The position numbers and the translations under genes were made by a program. DNA of 64,000 bases from Vibrio sp. VB16 (GTDB lineage Bacteria; Pseudomonadota; Gammaproteobacteria; Enterobacterales; Vibrionaceae): contig NZ_CP087591.1 of the NCBI RefSeq assembly GCF_015594925.2, positions 806,001 through 870,000 of the forward strand, read 5' to 3'. Shown here one piece after another: positions 19,054-26,904 of the stretch; the first letter of the stretch is position 1, and each line of letters starts with the position of its first letter. Under the pieces are notes generated by a model. The model did not search any database, was not told the DNA's origin, and was given only the letters and a program-made list of their open reading frames with translations.

Positions 19054-20289
19054 TTACTCCTGATTAAGTGAGTTCCAGTTACTATGTAATACACGCTCTA
19101 GTTCTAGAGCCGCTTTTTGTATTGAATCTTGAGCATTATGAAGTGTTTTCTTACCACCTTCAAAATCACCAACGGTAAGATCAAATACCGTACTGTACGT
19201 ATCTGCACAAGTTTCGAACGCACGGCTTCTCGGTATGGTTGCCATCATTACCTGATCATTGAGAAGGTAGTTCATCTCTGTTAATACAGACACTTGCTTT
19301 TTGTTATCATCCTCAAACATCGTAGGCATAAGTCTTACGAATTCTAGGCCTTTCCAATCGTCAGGAAACATTTCGTAAACCGTCGGTAGATGTTGAAAAA
19401 AGTTCACTGTCGATGCCCAATCCAACCGCTTAGCGGCGCAAGGAATCAGCAGTGCATTAGATGCATACATCGCATTCCAAACAAGTGGATCAACGTGAGG
19501 TCCCGTATCTATCATAATAATATCGAAATCTTCAGAAATAGGATCAATGAGTTTTTCTTTAAGCAGACGAACAATATCTAAAGATTGGTTTTTCGATAAA
19601 TGCTGCCACGCTTCTGCATTAAACATCGCATCTTCAGGGAAAGCAGAAATAGTCTTTAGATTTGGGTATTGCGTGGGTAACAAAACATTTTTATTGAGAA
19701 ATTCCCGATCAACAACAGTATCATCCGGTACATTGTCTAACATGATATCGACAGCTGAATATATATTATCGTGATCTTCCATACTGATCTGAGGGTTCAA
19801 AAATAACCTTAACGAACCTTGCGGATCCAAATCGATTAGGCAAATTCTATATCTTTTATCTATATTCAGTGCCAAACACGCTGCTAGGTGAACAGCGGTC
19901 ATTGACTTACCTGTTCCCCCTTTTTGATTTTGTACATTAATAACCCAAGGTTTACTGCTCAAGTTAGATTTGGACGCTCGCGTTAGTTTTCTCTCGTGAA
20001 ACTTAGGGACGCCTGCTGCATCCATCAGCATGTGAGCTTCAGCCAAAGAAATGGAGTAATGATTCGCATTATTCTTGGTAAACTGGTGACCACCGGCTTC
20101 TAACTTATTAATTGCATCATCTAGTTTCCTGCGCGTCAGCCCTGACCGAGTTTCCATAAGCGCTTTCGACATTGGAGGAAAATGCTCCTCACTTCTTTCT
20201 TCAAGAACAATCTCTATTCTGTCTGCTTGAACTTGTTTCGTTTGTTCAGCTAACCTGTAGAGGTTTTCTATGGTTTTATCTCGTTTCAT
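19054..20289 (-). CDS. parA2: Chromosome 2 partition ATPase ParA2
   Basis: A 411-residue type Ia ParA. The N-terminal region of about 110 residues contains an HTH-like segment (TRRKLDDAINKLEAGG), the DNA-binding part of plasmid-type ParA proteins. The deviant Walker A (NQKGGTGKS, about residues 121-129), ICLIDLDPQGSLRL and FDIIMIDTGPHVDP follow. The ATG at 20289 is chosen over an in-frame TTG two codons upstream. It is divergent from rctB across ori2. The parS2 site at 20500, about 210 bp upstream of the start, could let ParB2 influence its transcription. Confidence 0.95.
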   Translation of the reverse strand: MKRDKTIENLYRLAEQTKQVQADRIEIVLEERSEEHFPPMSKALMETRSGLTRRKLDDAINKLEAGGHQFTKNNANHYSISLAEAHMLMDAAGVPKFHERKLTRASKSNLSSKPWVINVQNQKGGTGKSMTAVHLAACLALNIDKRYRICLIDLDPQGSLRLFLNPQISMEDHDNIYSAVDIMLDNVPDDTVVDREFLNKNVLLPTQYPNLKTISAFPEDAMFNAEAWQHLSKNQSLDIVRLLKEKLIDPISEDFDIIMIDTGPHVDPLVWNAMYASNALLIPCAAKRLDWASTVNFFQHLPTVYEMFPDDWKGLEFVRLMPTMFEDDNKKQVSVLTEMNYLLNDQVMMATIPRSRAFETCADTYSTVFDLTVGDFEGGKKTLHNAQDSIQKAALELERVLHSNWNSLNQE

Positions 20290-20499
20290 CGGCAATCATC
20301 CGTGCAAAATGGTTTGCAAATATTGTACAGCATTCTAGATCATAAACAATAAATAGCTGAACATTCATTTTAGAGCAAGCTCACATTTATTAAGCAGAAA
20401 TCTACTATAAAAGCCGACTAAACGTGATAAATAGGTTCAATATTAAACTATTTACCACTCCCAAATAAATTCAGATTAAAAGTGTTACCGCGTCACGTA

Positions 20500-20512
20500 T
20501 TTACAGTGTAAA
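20500..20512. other. parS2: parS2 centromere site (3), inside the ori2 intergenic region
   Basis: TTTACAGTGTAAA, exact consensus, 210 bp upstream of the parA2 start and 600 bp from the 12-mer array. Confidence 0.92.
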
Positions 20513-20526
20513 AACATCTATTCTTC

Positions 20527-21013
20527 GGAACGATGTAAAATAGTCTTCAACTTACGGCTTTTGTCATCTAGATAAACGAATATTGCTAGCTTCTAATCGA
20601 ATACACCATATCCGGAACGATGATCAAGAAAATACCTTGATCATCGTTTCGAGGAATTATGGCGAAGTGGAACGATGATCAAGGACAACTACGACCGTAT
20701 AAACATCGTTTTCGATCGCAACTAAACCGATCTACGTTCGGATCAATGATCAAGCTATGTAAAACTCCGGAAGAATATAACTAACCGTATAAGTTACGGG
20801 GATTGCTTATTCAATATAGGATAGAGGCCACAATACCTAGCGAATATCATTCAGACGAAACGGTCAATCTACAAATACCAACCTTGATCATCGTTTCGAT
20901 ATCGATGTAAGCAACGCATTTTATTTATGAATATTTTTTAATTGGCATAAGTGGTAAATACTGGTTCGATAACCATAAAATAGATAAACCCGACAACCTT
21001 GATCATTCTTCTG
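20527..21013. repeat. Left RctB-binding cluster (39-mer-type and ATGATCAAG-type sites)
   Basis: 39-mer frame GGAAnnATn-N16-TTACGG at 20527-20557 and 20769-20799, both without GATC. GATC-containing sites GGAACGATGATCAAG or close variants at 20612-20628 (+), 20636-20651 (-), 20668-20683 (+), 20737-20754 (+), 20883-20898 (-) and 20997-21013 (-). The first two of these form an inverted pair 7 bp apart. In V. cholerae the 39-mers restrain initiation and the GATC-bearing 12-mers promote it. Assignment of each site to a class here is from sequence only. Confidence 0.8.
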
Positions 21014-21076
21014 CACATGTAAACTCGACTTTCGAGGCCAATTTAATAAAGTAAGCACACAATAGAACCATTATTT

Positions 21077-21085
21077 TGTGGATAA
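21077..21085 (-). other. DnaA box
   Basis: TGTGGATAA on the plus strand, that is TTATCCACA on minus, a perfect consensus. It lies 15 bp left of the first 12-mer. A single DnaA box is characteristic of Vibrio ori2. Confidence 0.92.
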
Positions 21086-21099
21086 CCTGTATAAGGACG

Positions 21100-21227
21100 T
21101 TGATCATATTTCCGATCGAGTGATGATCATAGGTTCAGTAAACTAATGATCATCGTTTCACAATACTTTGATCATACTTCTGAAGCTACTTTGATCATAG
21201 GTCTGCTGATTACATGATCATGCTTCT
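21100..21227. repeat. Six phased RctB 12-mer iterons
   Basis: TGATCAT cores start at 21101, 21124, 21147, 21169, 21192 and 21215, spacings 23, 23, 22, 23 and 23 bp. All six have the same orientation and are followed by pyrimidine-rich NNTTC-type ends. Each has one Dam site (GATC). The spacing of about two helical turns puts all initiators on one face. This is the core initiation array. Confidence 0.93.
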
Positions 21228-21285
21228 ACACTCATGAAAATATTATCTCTTTTAAACAACACGTTACAAGCATATCAAGGCTCGG

Positions 21286-21333
21286 ATCATTAGATCATAT
21301 AATCAATATAGATCATTTTAATCATTAAGATCA
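21286..21333 (+). other. Probable DNA unwinding element with six ATCA repeats
   Basis: ATCA at 21286, 21294, 21302, 21312, 21321 and 21330, spaced 8-10 bp on one strand, in an AT-rich segment. Four of them are within GATCA. RctB is reported to bind single-stranded ATCA repeats in the V. cholerae ori2 unwinding element. The match in number and spacing supports the same role here. Confidence 0.8.
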
Positions 21334-21390
21334 TCTATTTAAATAACCATAAAAAAGCCTTTATTTATGATCTATTTTTCTTTACTCTTG

Positions 21391-21419
21391 TGGAACGATA
21401 GTAATATTACGGATAATGA
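21391..21419 (+). promoter_or_regulatory. RctB 29-mer operator at the rctB start
   Basis: GGAACGATA, 6 nt, TTACGGATAATG. It is the 39-mer frame with 10 central bases removed, which is how 29-mers differ from 39-mers. It ends 3 bp before the rctB GTG, a position suited to autorepression. Confidence 0.85.
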
Positions 21420-21422
21420 TTA

Positions 21423-23411
21423 GTGAACCCAAAAGTCAAACCAAGTGACAAATTGCTCATAAAATTACCTAGAACTCATAAAGATGGGCATTTATTTGCT
21501 GTATCAGAGCATGCGGTTGATTGGATCGAACAATATCAGCACTTCAAAGGGGTCACTAAAAGCATCATTGAACTACTCAATCTTATCTCCTTAAGAAGCT
21601 TTTCAAGTAAAGATGGTTACGTTTCAACAACCGAGATTGTTGAAGCGACGGATCGACATTTAACGAGAGCGGCAATTCAACAAAGGCTAAGAGCGGCAGT
21701 AAGTATCGGTTTATTTCAACAGATCCCCGTAAGATTTGAAGAAGGATTAGCCGGTAAAACGATGCTGCATATATTCGTTAACCCAAGTCAGCTTGTATCC
21801 GTCTTGGGTGCAACAAGTTTAATGACGGAAAGTTCTAAACAGACTGAGAAACAAAAAAGATCGAAAGCGTTGGCTCAAACTCAAGTAAATAAACGCCTCT
21901 TAAGCGAATACGGCCTACAAACACCTCCAGCGCTTAAAGATGAAGCCGATCAATTTATCGTGTCTCCAGCAAACTGGGCTGGAATTATAGATCAAGCATT
22001 AGCACCACCTAGAACTCGCAAAAACTATCAGAAATCAATGGTTTCTATCTCTGGATCTCGAGCTATCATTGAAACACGGTCATCGAAAAATATCATGACT
22101 GTCGATGATCTTATGACACTCTTCGCTCTGTTTACTCTCACAGTGCAGTATCATGAACATCACCAAGAAGAATACCAGCTCAACATTAAGCAAGCCCCGA
22201 ACAAAACGCCATTGTACATAACCGATATTCTTTCGATGCGTGGAAAGAAAGATAGTGGACCAGCTCGAGATTCCATCCGTGAAAGCATTGACCGAATAGA
22301 ATACACGGACTTTCAACTGCATGAGTTGGCAGGTCGTTGGCTTAGCGACAATATGCCGGAAGGCTTTAAAAGTGATCGATTTCGTTTTTTGGCACGAACA
22401 ATTACCGCTTCAGAGGAAGCACCTTCGGAAAACGCAGCAGGTGAAATAAAAATAAAGCCGAACCTTTATATTTTAGTGTGGGAACCTTCATTCTATGAAG
22501 AACTACTCACGAAAGATTACTTTTTCCTATTCCCACCTGAAATTCTTAAGCAGCACACATTGGTATTCCAACTCTATTCATATTTCCGTAGTCGTATGTC
22601 GAGAAGATATACGGACAGCATGCTATTAAGTGAGTTAAATCAAAAGCTTGCAAGGAATATCGAATGGAGGCGTTTTTCATCTGAACTTATTCGAGAGTTA
22701 AAGAAAATATCCGATGAAGAAGTAAATGACACCTATTTTACAGTGAACCTTTGGGGTTATCACTTAACGATATCGATGATGGAAGCAAAAGGTAAGGTTT
22801 CAGATTATTTGGTTGATATTAAATGTGACGTAGAAGAAGTATTGCGTTTTTCTCGTGCAAGGACGACCAACGCAGGGAAAAGGAATATGGCACCAACGCT
22901 TCCCAATCCATTACGTAATGAAATGGTTTCAAAGCAAAAACTTGCGGAGTTATCTGAAATAATTGATGGCGAATTTGAACCAATTCAACGCAAAGAACGT
23001 CAGCCCAAAGGTAAATTGGGGCGTCGAGTTAAAATTCGAAAACACCTTGTAGAAGTGAATGCGGACGAATTAACGATAACTCTCTCCAAATATACCTCTT
23101 CAGAAGCCCTAGAAAGAAGCATAACGGCTCTTTCTGCAATGACTGGTCATTCGCCATCATCAATTAAAGAAGAGTGTGAGGAGCTAATAGGCAAGCTTGA
23201 TTGGCTTCGTGTTGCTGATGAAGTAGTGAGTTATCAAGTATTGAGTAAAACGATAGAGCTATATAATACTCAGACTTCGTCGAAACATCTGTCCATCGAA
23301 AAGCTTATTTCTGCGTTAGCCGTGCGTAAGAAGGTTTGTAAATCCGTCTTCGAAGGTCATATTGACGAAGAGGTATTTCGCACATTGGACGATGTCGCAA
23401 TAGGTATTTGA
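21423..23411 (+). CDS. rctB: Chromosome 2 replication initiator RctB
   Basis: Vibrionaceae-specific initiator of Chr2. The 662-residue protein shows the strongly conserved blocks of this family: LIKLPRTHKDGHLF near the start, WIEQYQHFKGVTKSI, ALAPPRTRKNYQKSM, SSKNIMTVDDLMTLFALFTL, NKTPLYITDILSMRGKK and LFPPEILKQHTLVFQLYSYF. RctB contains several winged-helix domains that bind 12-mers and 39-mers. The GTG start is the first one possible after the 29-mer, and no good Shine-Dalgarno is visible, which suits a tightly limited initiator. Expression is probably self-repressed through the 29-mer. A terminator follows about 145 bp downstream. Confidence 0.98.
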   Translation: MNPKVKPSDKLLIKLPRTHKDGHLFAVSEHAVDWIEQYQHFKGVTKSIIELLNLISLRSFSSKDGYVSTTEIVEATDRHLTRAAIQQRLRAAVSIGLFQQIPVRFEEGLAGKTMLHIFVNPSQLVSVLGATSLMTESSKQTEKQKRSKALAQTQVNKRLLSEYGLQTPPALKDEADQFIVSPANWAGIIDQALAPPRTRKNYQKSMVSISGSRAIIETRSSKNIMTVDDLMTLFALFTLTVQYHEHHQEEYQLNIKQAPNKTPLYITDILSMRGKKDSGPARDSIRESIDRIEYTDFQLHELAGRWLSDNMPEGFKSDRFRFLARTITASEEAPSENAAGEIKIKPNLYILVWEPSFYEELLTKDYFFLFPPEILKQHTLVFQLYSYFRSRMSRRYTDSMLLSELNQKLARNIEWRRFSSELIRELKKISDEEVNDTYFTVNLWGYHLTISMMEAKGKVSDYLVDIKCDVEEVLRFSRARTTNAGKRNMAPTLPNPLRNEMVSKQKLAELSEIIDGEFEPIQRKERQPKGKLGRRVKIRKHLVEVNADELTITLSKYTSSEALERSITALSAMTGHSPSSIKEECEELIGKLDWLRVADEVVSYQVLSKTIELYNTQTSSKHLSIEKLISALAVRKKVCKSVFEGHIDEEVFRTLDDVAIGI

Positions 23412-23554
23412 TTAACTTCGGACAGAAGATTGACATTAGTCTGACAGTAATTAATCCCTATTAGCTATAGTTCAATACGAATAGACAACCTTTTATCCTT
23501 TCTGAGGAAAGGTATATATTAGCTCATAGAGTTACATTCATTTATGAATTTTTT

Positions 23555-23582
23555 AGCGAGTCGAGATACTCGCTATTTTTTT
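23555..23582 (+). terminator. Rho-independent terminator downstream of rctB
   Basis: AGCGAGT / ACTCGCT stem with 6-nt loop, followed by ATTTTTTT. Confidence 0.88.
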
Positions 23583-23998
23583 GCCCAAAATTCAGTAATA
23601 TCCTTTACATGTACCTTTAAGCCGTCTTGATCATCGTTCTGACCGTATCCGTTTTAACATCTACCATCCAAAATTATTAAATATTACCATTGTCTTTCTT
23701 AGAAATGCCGAGCTACTGACGCCATCCATTGAAAACAGTCTACTATCTCTAATAGGTAATGCGGAGAGCTGGATACAGAACTCAGCCGAGTTCAATTTGA
23801 AGATCTGGCAGGTGTTTGTAGAACAATTCTTAAGAATAAACGTGGAAAATCTGATAATCAAAGCCATACTGATAGAAATGTAATTTTGTTGTCATAACTC
23901 TGTAGCAGTTCACACTCTAAGCTTGTTCTTCTTAACAATGATCGTGGTATTTGCTACAAAAGTTATGTCCTCGGACATGGTTTTAATCGGAGGTATTT
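23583..23998. other. Intergenic region with an isolated RctB-type site
   Basis: A 416-bp gap. At 23626-23641 CTTGATCATCGTTCTG matches the ori2 GATC-type sites (its complement reads AGAACGATGATCAAG). A plus-strand frame stays open from about 23600 to a TAA at 23883 but has no ATG start or Shine-Dalgarno, so it is not called as a gene; it could be a remnant. A small hairpin ATGTCC/GGACAT (23965-23978) stands just before the ribosome site of the next gene. Confidence 0.55.
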
Positions 23999-24193
23999 AT
24001 GTCTATTAATTCTATTGACCATGATGAAATGGCAAATATAGCATCCCATTGGGACATCAAGGAAGAAGACGCTAAGCACACAGAAAAACAGATTAAATCA
24101 GCTGAAGCTCGTCGTCGTATTGAAGCGATGCGCGAAATTCGTGAAAGCGGTTTAACATTGGAAGAAGCCGAGGAACTGGGCTTATTCCATTAA
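23999..24193 (+). CDS. Small conserved-looking hypothetical protein (64 aa)
   Basis: Not recognised. A soluble, highly charged and mostly helical small protein. Its C-terminal half (about 34-64) is Arg/Glu-rich (ARRRIEAMREIRESG) and ends in LTLEEAEELGLFH. It has no signal peptide, membrane segment or Cys. An excellent ribosome site, GGAGG 5 nt before ATG, and a terminator immediately downstream make it a convincing independent gene. It is the first gene after rctB. Confidence 0.75.
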   Translation: MSINSIDHDEMANIASHWDIKEEDAKHTEKQIKSAEARRRIEAMREIRESGLTLEEAEELGLFH

Positions 24194-24213
24194 TGGTCTT
24201 TTGAATGCACGCA

Positions 24214-24243
24214 AGGGCGGGTTATTACCGCCCCTGATTTTTC
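24214..24243 (+). terminator. Rho-independent terminator
   Basis: GGGCGG / CCGCCC with a GTTATTA loop, then CTGATTTTTC. It closes the 64-residue gene. Confidence 0.8.
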
Positions 24244-24378
24244 TACATTAAATCCCCTTTTTGACATAAAGAGGATTGATTGCTGTCATTTCTCTATTTC
24301 GTTAATCTTGAGTCTTCACTCGTTTCCATTCCCTGTGATATATTGCAGCACCACAAAATAAACTCTATTGAGAACATC

Positions 24379-24588
24379 ATGCCAGTTAATTTATCTTTGC
24401 TCTCTGTGGAAGAGAAAAACAAGATTGAGATTGATAAACAAGCGTCGTATTTGGTTTGGCAGCTAAAGCAGGCTAAAATCGGCCCAAATGAGATGTTAAT
24501 TCAAAGAGAAAAGCTCAAAAACGAAGATGAAAAAACATGTTTTGAGCAATCAGTAGCAAAATATAAAAGAGCCATGGGAGTGGTATAA
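24379..24588 (+). CDS. DUF3283-family protein
   Basis: A 69-residue soluble protein beginning PVNLSLLSVEEKNKIEIDK, which I recognise as the small Vibrionaceae DUF3283 family of unknown function; family recall is moderate. The frame is open 33 codons further upstream, but the conserved beginning is at this ATG. It is followed 77 bp later by the YebC-like gene on the same strand. Confidence 0.75.
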   Translation: MPVNLSLLSVEEKNKIEIDKQASYLVWQLKQAKIGPNEMLIQREKLKNEDEKTCFEQSVAKYKRAMGVV

Positions 24589-24665
24589 CCTTCCAGCTCC
24601 TTAGCAAATTGAATTTACATTTTGCTAAAATTCGTCAAATAAATTGAAGCAGAGAGAAGACCCCA

Positions 24666-25391
24666 ATGGGAAGAAGTTTTGAAGTGCGCAAGGCCTCAAT
24701 GGCAAAAACACAAGGCGCGAAAATAAAAGTTTATTCCAAGTATGGTAAAGAGATATACATGAGCGCCAAGAATGGCGGCGGTGATCCGGACATGAATCTC
24801 TCTCTAAAACACTTGATCGCTAAAGCAAAGAAAGATCAAGTACCAGCACATGTAATAGACAAAGCGATTGATAAAGCAACGGGTGGTGGTGGTGAAGATT
24901 ACCAAGCAGCCCGTTACGAAGGTTTTGCCCCAGGAGGCGCTAGCGTCATAGTGGATTGCCTTACTGATAATGGAAACCGTACCTTTCAAGATGTACGCCA
25001 GTGCTTTGTAAAAACAGGTGCAAAAATTGGTAGTCCAGGCACCACGGCGCATATGTTCGATCATCAGGCGGTGTTTCAATTCAACGGTGATGATGAAGAT
25101 GCCGTTTTAGAAGCATTAATGATGCAAGATGTTGATGTAACCGACATCGAACTAGAAGACGGTGTTATTACGGTATTCGCGCCGCACACTGAATTTTTCA
25201 AGGTAAAGACAGCCTTGAACAACGAGTTTGCAAACCTTGTTCTTGATGTTGAAGAAATCACCTTTGTGTCCCAAACAAATACACCTATCACCGGTGATGA
25301 TGCAATTAAGTTTCAAAAGTTCTTAGATTTACTTGACGAGTGCGATGACGTACAACAGGTCTATCACAATGCTGAGTTAGACGCCGAATAG
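24666..25391 (+). CDS. YebC/PmpR-family protein (YeeN-like)
   Basis: A 241-residue member of the YebC/TACO1 family. Such proteins act as transcription regulators or as translation factors helping ribosomes through proline-rich stretches. Recognised by AKIKVYSKYGKEIYMSAKNGGGDPDMN, KDQVPAHVIDKAIDKA, YEGFAPGGASVIVDCLTDN and the domain 2-3 part GTTAHMFDHQAVFQF. The start MGRSFEVRK matches the YeeN-type N-terminus rather than the YebC MAGHSKW start. GAGAGAAG precedes the ATG. A strong terminator follows. Confidence 0.92.
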   Translation: MGRSFEVRKASMAKTQGAKIKVYSKYGKEIYMSAKNGGGDPDMNLSLKHLIAKAKKDQVPAHVIDKAIDKATGGGGEDYQAARYEGFAPGGASVIVDCLTDNGNRTFQDVRQCFVKTGAKIGSPGTTAHMFDHQAVFQFNGDDEDAVLEALMMQDVDVTDIELEDGVITVFAPHTEFFKVKTALNNEFANLVLDVEEITFVSQTNTPITGDDAIKFQKFLDLLDECDDVQQVYHNAELDAE

Positions 25392-25420
25392 AGTCAAACT
25401 TAAACGTGATTACAACATAT

Positions 25421-25449
25421 AAACCGAGCTAATTATGCTCGGTTTTTTT
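25421..25449 (+). terminator. Rho-independent terminator after the YebC-like gene
   Basis: AAACCGAGC / GCTCGGTTT with a TAATTAT-type loop and T7 tail. Confidence 0.93.
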
Positions 25450-25612
25450 GTCTACGAATTAAAGTTAACAGCATGGTTTACATTGAAACTGAATCAGCCG
25501 TATGACGGTAGCGGATGCCCATTGTTAGGCATAAAAGGATCTGATGATCATCATGCTGATCTCGAACCTACTTAGCTTTGTTAATTGTCTGAAAAGCCAT
25601 GTTACATGGTAG

Positions 25613-25629
25613 CCTTGATCATGTTTCCG
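25613..25629 (-). promoter_or_regulatory. Isolated RctB-type site
   Basis: CCTTGATCATGTTTCCG; its complement reads CGGAAACATGATCAAGG, matching the ori2 GATC-type sites at most positions. It lies 4.4 kb right of the 12-mer array, in the 340-bp gap between the terminator at 25449 and the next gene. No other element was identified there except a small leader frame. Confidence 0.5.
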
Positions 25630-25726
25630 AAGAATCTAAAGATTGATTAACTAACTTATTGATTAAAATGCCGTTAATTGAAAATCGAATGTTGCTCTTT
25701 TTTTTGCGAATATTGGAGAGAAAAGA

Positions 25727-25792
25727 ATGAATAATGTTGGTGGCTTTGTTAACGTGTTATTTCATCGTTCAGCTAAAAATAAGGAAAAGTAA
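25727..25792 (+). CDS. Putative 21-residue leader peptide, overlapping the next start codon
   Basis: A short frame MNNVGGFVNVLFHRSAKNKEK preceded by its own strong ribosome site (GGAGAG, 6 nt before ATG). It ends in TAATG, so its stop shares one base with the start of the dehydrogenase gene. The arrangement suggests translational coupling. Whether the peptide itself has a role is unknown, and conservation must decide if it is real. Confidence 0.45.
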   Translation: MNNVGGFVNVLFHRSAKNKEK

Positions 25793-26664
25793 TGAAGATT
25801 AGTTTTATTGGATTGGGTGTTATGGGTTACCCCATGGCTGGACATCTTCAAACAGCAGGGTTCGACGTAACCGTATATAACCGTACTACAAAGAAGGCAC
25901 AGGATTGGGCCAAACTGTACGGTGGTAATTATAAGACCACCGTTTCTGAGTGTGTACAAAACGCGGATGTGGTTATCTGCTGTGTGGGGAATGACGATGA
26001 TGTGCGCAGTGTTATCACAGCCAGTAGCGGTGCAATCTCTGCCATGAATGAAGGCGCGATCTTGATCGACCACACAACGACGTCCGCAAACCTAGCAGAG
26101 GAGCTCTTAAAAGCTTGTCAGACCGCGGGAATTGCATTTATGGATGCACCAGTATCAGGTGGGCAAGCCGGGGCTGAGAATGGCGTTCTAACCATCATGT
26201 GCGGTGGAGATAGAGCGATATTTGATACGTTACAACCTGTATTCAATGCCTATGGAAAATCGTCGGTTTTGATGGGTGAAGTTGGCCAAGGTCAACGAGC
26301 TAAGATGGTGAACCAAATTTGCATCGCTGGTGTACTTAATGGTCTTTCGGAAGGGTTGATACTCGCTGAAAAGGCAGGGTTGGATATTCCGACACTCGTC
26401 GACTGTTTGAAAAACGGCGCCGCGGGCTCTTGGCAAATGGAAAATCGTGCAACCACGATGGCGCAAGGTAGTTTTGATTTTGGATTTGCCATTGATTGGA
26501 TGGTCAAAGACCTAGGTTTTTGTTTAGATGAAGCAGATAGACAAGGTATATCGCTGCCGTTAACCAATAAAATAATTAAACAGTATGAAGAACTGTCTGA
26601 GCAGGGATTGGGTAGGATGGATACTTCAGTATTAATGACTGCGATAAAAAAAGAAGCAAATTAG
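25792..26664 (+). CDS. NAD(P)-dependent beta-hydroxyacid dehydrogenase (3-hydroxyisobutyrate dehydrogenase-like)
   Basis: A 290-residue oxidoreductase of the 3-hydroxyisobutyrate / tartronate semialdehyde reductase family. The Rossmann motif is GLGVMGYPM (7-15), the substrate motif DAPVSGGQAGAENG (118-131), and the catalytic Lys is K171 in KMVNQ. N30-R31 after the second strand favours NADP. The true substrate cannot be told from sequence. AAGGA precedes the ATG. It may be translationally coupled to the small frame in front. A long hairpin follows the stop. Confidence 0.9.
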   Translation: MKISFIGLGVMGYPMAGHLQTAGFDVTVYNRTTKKAQDWAKLYGGNYKTTVSECVQNADVVICCVGNDDDVRSVITASSGAISAMNEGAILIDHTTTSANLAEELLKACQTAGIAFMDAPVSGGQAGAENGVLTIMCGGDRAIFDTLQPVFNAYGKSSVLMGEVGQGQRAKMVNQICIAGVLNGLSEGLILAEKAGLDIPTLVDCLKNGAAGSWQMENRATTMAQGSFDFGFAIDWMVKDLGFCLDEADRQGISLPLTNKIIKQYEELSEQGLGRMDTSVLMTAIKKEAN

Positions 26665-26682
26665 TCATTGATCTACATTGGA

Positions 26683-26717
26683 ATATTTAACCACCTTCTC
26701 AGAAAGTGGTTAAATAT
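26683..26717. terminator. Long hairpin downstream of the dehydrogenase gene
   Basis: ATATTTAACCAC / GTGGTTAAATAT, a 12-bp perfect stem with an 11-nt loop. No T-tract on the plus strand, so terminator function is tentative. Confidence 0.5.
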
Positions 26718-26754
26718 AATGTACGGAAACAATAAGAACGATGTACCTAATCCA

Positions 26755-26867
26755 GATCCCCATTTTCACGAAAACCAACGTCATCCCCATAAAAATGGGG
26801 ATCTAATATCACCAAGATTCCCGTTTGCACGGGAATGACGAAGTATTTAGCACTAACCGAACAGCAT
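26755..26867. repeat. Palindromic dispersed repeat, copy A (one end intact)
   Basis: It contains two hairpins, TCCCCAT...ATGGGGA and ATTCCCGTTTGCACGGGAAT, followed by AATGACGAAGTATTTAGC and ending in TAACCGAACAGCAT. The right part is nearly identical to the element at 53138-53288. The matching left terminal repeat is missing. Confidence 0.8.
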
Positions 26868-26904
26868 CACATTGTCATGGGATTGATGGCATTTCAGATA
26901 ACGA

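Larger units (their letters stand above)
20290..21422. other. ori2: Chromosome 2 replication origin (ori2/oriCII)
   Basis: A 1.1-kb non-coding region between the divergent parA2 and rctB. From left to right: one parS2; a 39-mer-type and GATC-containing RctB site cluster (20527-21013); a perfect DnaA box (21077-21085); six phased 12-mers (21100-21227); an AT-rich unwinding segment with ATCA repeats (21286-21333); and a 29-mer at the rctB start. This is the layout known for V. cholerae ori2. I see no convincing conserved protein for the rctA position; in V. cholerae rctA is transcribed but not translated. Confidence 0.95.

Noticed and set aside
20290..21422. An rctA protein-coding gene
   Set aside because: No open frame with a ribosome site stands out, and in V. 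cholerae rctA is reported as transcribed but not translated.
22737..22750. TTTTACAGTGAACC inside rctB as a parS2 site
   Set aside because: Right half does not match TGTAAA, so it fails the palindrome.
23600..23883. Open plus-strand frame downstream of rctB that reads like protein (NAELLTPSIENSLLSLIG region)
   Set aside because: No ATG or credible alternative start with a ribosome site; could be a gene remnant but cannot be supported.
25540..25558. TGATGATCATCATGCTGATC palindrome as a further RctB site
   Set aside because: Core matches, but both flanks differ from the GGAACG/TTCC-type ends of the ori2 sites; kept out of the list.
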